A stretch of 64,000 nucleotides of DNA from Wenzhouxiangella sp. XN24. GTDB taxonomy: Bacteria > Pseudomonadota > Gammaproteobacteria > Steroidobacterales > XN24. This document shows positions 60,934 to 64,000 of this stretch, piece after piece. Within the stretch, counting starts at the first letter, position 1. Every line of letters begins with the position of its first letter. The position numbers and the translations under genes are program-made. The stretch lies in contig NZ_JAAMFG010000017.1 of NCBI RefSeq assembly GCF_011064545.1, positions 1 through 64,000 of the forward strand, read 5' to 3'. Under the pieces are notes generated by a model that made no database searches, had not been told where the DNA came from, and was given only the letters and a program-made list of their open reading frames with translations.

Positions 60934-61653
60934 CTATTCCTGTTCGAGCATACGTGCCAGGTCGGCGGCCGGCAGGTAGCCCGGCACCACCGCCCCGCCG
61001 TCCGTGACGATGGCCGGGGTGCCGCGCAATCCGAGGTCCATGGCCAGCCGGTAGTGCGCGGCGACCGGTGTGTCCTCGCATGCCCCCTCGGCCGTCACCG
61101 GCTGGCCGAGCTTGGCGCGGGTCATGGCGTCGTTGCGGTCGGACGAGCACCACACCGCGTCGGCCCTGGTCCAGCCCGCCGAGCCGGGGCCGGCAATCGG
61201 GTAGAACATGTAGCGCACCGAAATACCCTGATCCGTATAGGTCTCGATCTCGCGGTGCAGCTTGCGGCAATAGGTGCAGTCCACGTCGGTGAACACGGTG
61301 ACGGTGTGCTGCGCATTTTCCGCCGGGAAGATCACCATGGTCGATTCGTCGAACTCTCCGGCGAGACGATCGACGATTTCCGCCTGCAACTCCGCCTGCC
61401 GCGCACGGGTGAGATTGTCACCGTTCATCATGTCGACGACGTCGCCGCGCAAGAGGTAGCGGCCGTCCTCGCTCACGTATACGACCTGCGGCCCCATGGA
61501 AATCTCCCAGAGCCCGGCGATGGGCGTGGGCTTGACGTTCTCGGCCTCCACGCCCGGAAGACGTGCGGCAAGCCTCTCCTCCACGGAGACGTCGCCCGCG
61601 GCAGAACCGGGAAGCAGGGCGATCAGCCCGATGGCGGCAAACACTGTGTTCAT
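60934..61653 (-). CDS. dsbC: Thiol:disulfide interchange protein DsbC
   Basis: From ATG 61653 (AGGAG 7 bp upstream) the product has 239 residues. A signal peptide (ending SAAG) and the N-terminal dimerisation domain precede a thioredoxin domain with CTYC (Cys126, Cys129) in DVDCTYCRKLHRE and the cis-Pro in GTPAIV. It is a periplasmic disulfide isomerase. Its place after xerD matches E. coli (xerD-dsbC-recJ). Confidence 0.94.
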   Translation of the reverse strand: MNTVFAAIGLIALLPGSAAGDVSVEERLAARLPGVEAENVKPTPIAGLWEISMGPQVVYVSEDGRYLLRGDVVDMMNGDNLTRARQAELQAEIVDRLAGEFDESTMVIFPAENAQHTVTVFTDVDCTYCRKLHREIETYTDQGISVRYMFYPIAGPGSAGWTRADAVWCSSDRNDAMTRAKLGQPVTAEGACEDTPVAAHYRLAMDLGLRGTPAIVTDGGAVVPGYLPAADLARMLEQE

Positions 61654-61782
61654 TAGGGCTCCTGGAGAATGACAAGACCTGGCCGACGGAGAGTTCTGAC
61701 CGGAGCGGGCGCGGGAATGTTCCTGTGCCTCTCGGGTCGGCAACAGATTCTATCGCGAAGCCGGGAGCGGCGTCGCGCGGGG

Positions 61783-62733
61783 TCAGCCGCGAGGATGGTG
61801 ACGGGAGTGCATTTCCTTGAGCCGCTCGCGGGCGACATGGGTGTAGATCTGGGTCGTCGAAAGATCGCTATGGCCCAGCAGCATCTGCACTACGCGCAGG
61901 TCCGCACCATGGTTCAGCAGGTGCGTGGCGAAGGCGTGACGCAAGGTATGCGGCGACAGCGCCTGGCCGATTCCGGCCTGCTGCGTATACCGCTTGATGA
62001 TGTGCCAGAAAGCCTGTCGCGTCATGCAGTCGCCGCGCCGGGTCGGAAAAACGAACTCCGTCTGCTTTTCCAGCAGTATTTCGTCGCGCGGCCCGGCGAT
62101 GAAACGCTGCAGCCACTCGAGCGATTCCTCGCCCAGGGGAATCAGCCGTTCCCGCCCGCCCTTGCCGATCACCCGCACGACACCCTGGTTGAGATTCACC
62201 TGGGCGAGCCGCAGGCTGACGAGCTCCGTCACGCGCAGCCCCGTCGCATACAACACTTCGAGCATGGTGCGATCCCGATGGCCGAGCGGCTCCTCTGTCT
62301 TCGGCGCGTCGAGCAGGGCCTCCACCTCTTCCTCGCTGAGCGATTTCGGCAGGGGGCGTCCGATTTTCGGCATCGAGATTTCCGCCGTGGGATCCTCGCC
62401 CGCGCCCCGCTCGCGGAGCAGCCAGCGGAAAAACCGACGGAAGCTCGACAACTGGCGGGCCGAGGAGCGGGGCCGCGCGCCGCCCTCCGCGCGTCCGGCG
62501 ATGAAGCCGAGGACGTCATCCCGCCCGGCTTCGGTGATCGGCTTGCCGCTCGGTGCGATCCAGCGCGCCAGGGCCAGCAGGTCGGTGCGATAAGCGGACA
62601 GGGTATTCTTCGACAGGCCACGCTCCATCCAGGCGGCATCGAGAAAGCGATCGATCGCCTGCGTGGACGCATCGAGATGACCCTGGTCGATCCCGGCCTC
62701 CTCCCGACGTCCGCTGTTCCCGCCTGCGCTCAT
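61783..62733 (-). CDS. xerD: Site-specific tyrosine recombinase XerD
   Basis: From ATG 62733 the product has 316 residues. The N-terminal SAM-like core-binding domain (MERGLSKNTLSAYRTDLLALARW) is followed by the catalytic domain with Arg in ATGLRVTEL, HTLRH, GHSDLSTTQIYTH and the nucleophile Tyr. It resolves chromosome dimers with XerC at dif. About 130 bp before dsbC hold no gene. Confidence 0.95.
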   Translation of the reverse strand: MSAGGNSGRREEAGIDQGHLDASTQAIDRFLDAAWMERGLSKNTLSAYRTDLLALARWIAPSGKPITEAGRDDVLGFIAGRAEGGARPRSSARQLSSFRRFFRWLLRERGAGEDPTAEISMPKIGRPLPKSLSEEEVEALLDAPKTEEPLGHRDRTMLEVLYATGLRVTELVSLRLAQVNLNQGVVRVIGKGGRERLIPLGEESLEWLQRFIAGPRDEILLEKQTEFVFPTRRGDCMTRQAFWHIIKRYTQQAGIGQALSPHTLRHAFATHLLNHGADLRVVQMLLGHSDLSTTQIYTHVARERLKEMHSRHHPRG

Positions 62734-62867
62734 CCCGTCCACTTCGCTGTCCACTGTCCGCAAGGCCCACGGGCCCCATGAGAGCAGACATTCTCGACGG
62801 ACACGGCGGGTGACGATGCGACCAGCGTCACATATCAGGCCGCGATTAACATAAATCGAACGGCGGG

Positions 62868-62899
62868 GGCTCCGCGGGCCGGGACGCGCCCGCGGAGCC
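62868..62899 (-). terminator. Perfect 12-bp hairpin after the TPR gene
   Basis: GGCTCCGCGGGC and GCCCGCGGAGCC form a perfect 12-bp stem with an 8-nt loop, 19 bp past the TPR gene stop. No T-run follows. Confidence 0.45.
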
Positions 62900-62918
62900 G
62901 GGCTGGGCGATGGGTACC

Positions 62919-64000
62919 CTAGTTTCTGAGTTCCGCGACCTGGATGCGGTCCTCGACGAAGCGCTGCCATTCGCGCGCCTGGGACCGGATCTTGGCATCG
63001 AAATCCTGCGCGCGCTGGAAGGCCTGGCGCGCCTCGCGCAATTCGCCGAGCTCCATGGTGCCGATGCCGATCATCAACCAGACGCCACCCGGGTTCGACA
63101 GGTTGCCGACCTCGAGGGCCTGGCGGGCCGCATCCACCGTTGCCTGCCATTCGTTCTGTTCCATCATCAGGCGCGCCTTCTGCATGAACAGGTCGCCCTC
63201 ACCCGTCATCGGGGCCAGCCGGTCGATCACGCGGCCGGCCCGCTCGTACTCGCGCGCAGCGGTCCAGGCCTGCAGCAGCAGCCTGAGATTGGCCTCCTCC
63301 GGCGCGACCCGGCCCGCCTCCATGGCCGCGGAGAGAATCTGGCCGGCCTGGAAAGGCAGTTCGACGAACATGCTCATGCGCACGAGGTTGAGAAGCTTCT
63401 TTTCTTCCTCGATCAGCCCGGCGTTGTAGGCCGCCATCAGCGCCGCCAGCGCGTCGGTGTCCTGGTTGAGCTCCTGGTGCGCCCCGGAGAGCATCTCCCA
63501 GTAGCTCAGCTTCTGTGGCGCCATCGAGACGAGTATCTTCAGGACGTCCAGCGCCGCGCGGAAATCCTTCAGCTCGAAGTGGATCGCCAGCTCGAGCTGG
63601 TGCCAGCTCTCGGCCGCCTTGGCGCCGGCATCGCGAATGGCGCCCCGGACCCATGGCAGCGCTTCGCGGTAGCGCTCCATCTGCGCGTAGTTCTGCGCCA
63701 TCATGATCTGGTCTTCCGGCGTCTTCTCCGGCTGGTAGCGGAAGTACTCCGTCATCATGTCGATGGACTTCTGCCACTCTTCACGCGAGGAGTAGAGCTG
63801 GGCGAGCGCCCTCATCATGTTGAAGTGGGCGCTGTTGGGCAGCGCGTCCAGCTCGACGGCCGTCTCGAAGTGCGGCACGGCTTCGTTGACGCGATCCACT
63901 GCGATCAGGATGTAGCCGTAGATCTGTTCGCCCATGGCGCGCTCATAGTCGCTGAGCTCGGACGAGAGGTAGGCCTGCGCCGACTTCAGCGCTTCCTGGT
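62919..64000 (-). CDS. TPR-repeat protein (partial, N-terminus beyond right edge)
   Basis: The C-terminal 360 or so residues. The frame is open to the window edge, so the ATG at 63935 (MGEQIYGYI) is internal. At least eight helical TPR-type repeats are visible (FETAVELDALPNSAHFNMMRALAQLY, WQKSIDMMTEYFRYQPEKTPEDQIMMAQNYAQMERY). It resembles TPR proteins that accompany ExbB/ExbD/TonB clusters in gammaproteobacteria, but no such partner is inside the window, so this is an inference only. Confidence 0.75.
   Translation of the reverse strand, partial: QEALKSAQAYLSSELSDYERAMGEQIYGYILIAVDRVNEAVPHFETAVELDALPNSAHFNMMRALAQLYSSREEWQKSIDMMTEYFRYQPEKTPEDQIMMAQNYAQMERYREALPWVRGAIRDAGAKAAESWHQLELAIHFELKDFRAALDVLKILVSMAPQKLSYWEMLSGAHQELNQDTDALAALMAAYNAGLIEEEKKLLNLVRMSMFVELPFQAGQILSAAMEAGRVAPEEANLRLLLQAWTAAREYERAGRVIDRLAPMTGEGDLFMQKARLMMEQNEWQATVDAARQALEVGNLSNPGGVWLMIGIGTMELGELREARQAFQRAQDFDAKIRSQAREWQRFVEDRIQVAELRN

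Noticed and set aside
61783-62733. Phage or integron integrase
   Set aside because: Sequence and the neighbouring dsbC identify chromosomal XerD.

Overview
The window is GC-rich, gene-dense bacterial chromosome, and most of it is housekeeping. Gene content and order point to a gammaproteobacterium: queA-tgt-yajC-secD-secF, rlmN-pilW-rodZ-hisS-yfgM-bamB-der, guaB-guaA, trmJ facing suhB, xerD next to dsbC, and feoABC. The MetX-family enzyme resembles what I recall of Xanthomonadales serine O-succinyltransferases. The lineage is therefore probably Xanthomonadales-like or a related deep gammaproteobacterial group, but I cannot name genus or family. I saw no insertion sequence, phage gene, integrase other than XerD, or CRISPR array.

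Region by region. 1-9.1 kb: a partial amino-acid permease, a short CDF-type cation transporter, two META-domain lipoproteins, a CPBP membrane protease coupled to a PlpD-type patatin, and a minus-strand group with a CPA-type cation/proton antiporter. 9.2-22.7 kb: the least understood part. It holds a radical SAM enzyme with CX4CX2C spacing, a large lipoprotein with an Asp-box region and a gluzincin-type peptidase, a methyltransferase, a DUF3667 protein, MltF, TadA, an HTH-membrane-TPR protein and several hypotheticals. 22.7-28.2 kb: guaA, guaB, xseA, metX. 28.2-36.1 kb: der, bamB, yfgM, hisS, rodZ, pilW, rlmN, ndk. 36.2-39.0 kb: iscA, a divergent IscU-like gene, iscS and trmJ, without iscR. 39.1-47.0 kb: suhB, a small outer-membrane barrel, and a two-gene signalling operon (HD-GYP response regulator plus a 1729-residue hybrid kinase). 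47.0-54.6 kb: secF, secD, yajC, tgt, queA, a PDZ protein, an anti-sigma factor and an ECF sigma factor, all on the minus strand. 54.7-59.8 kb: tRNA-Leu(CAA), then a porin / lipo-cytochrome c / feoA / feoB / feoC operon closed by a hairpin with a T-tract. 59.8-64 kb: a NUDIX hydrolase, FdxA, DsbC, XerD and the C-terminal part of a TPR protein.

Many neighbours overlap by 4 bp (ATGA or GTGA), so operon calls are mostly firm. Start codons were reassigned wherever the longest open frame ran into a neighbouring gene or the tRNA.

I found no clear new defence or mobile system. The best leads are the porin-cytochrome-Feo operon with a duplicated 9-mer upstream, the IscU-like protein missing two of three scaffold cysteines, the Asp-box/peptidase lipoprotein, and the radical SAM protein with its unusual cysteine spacing.
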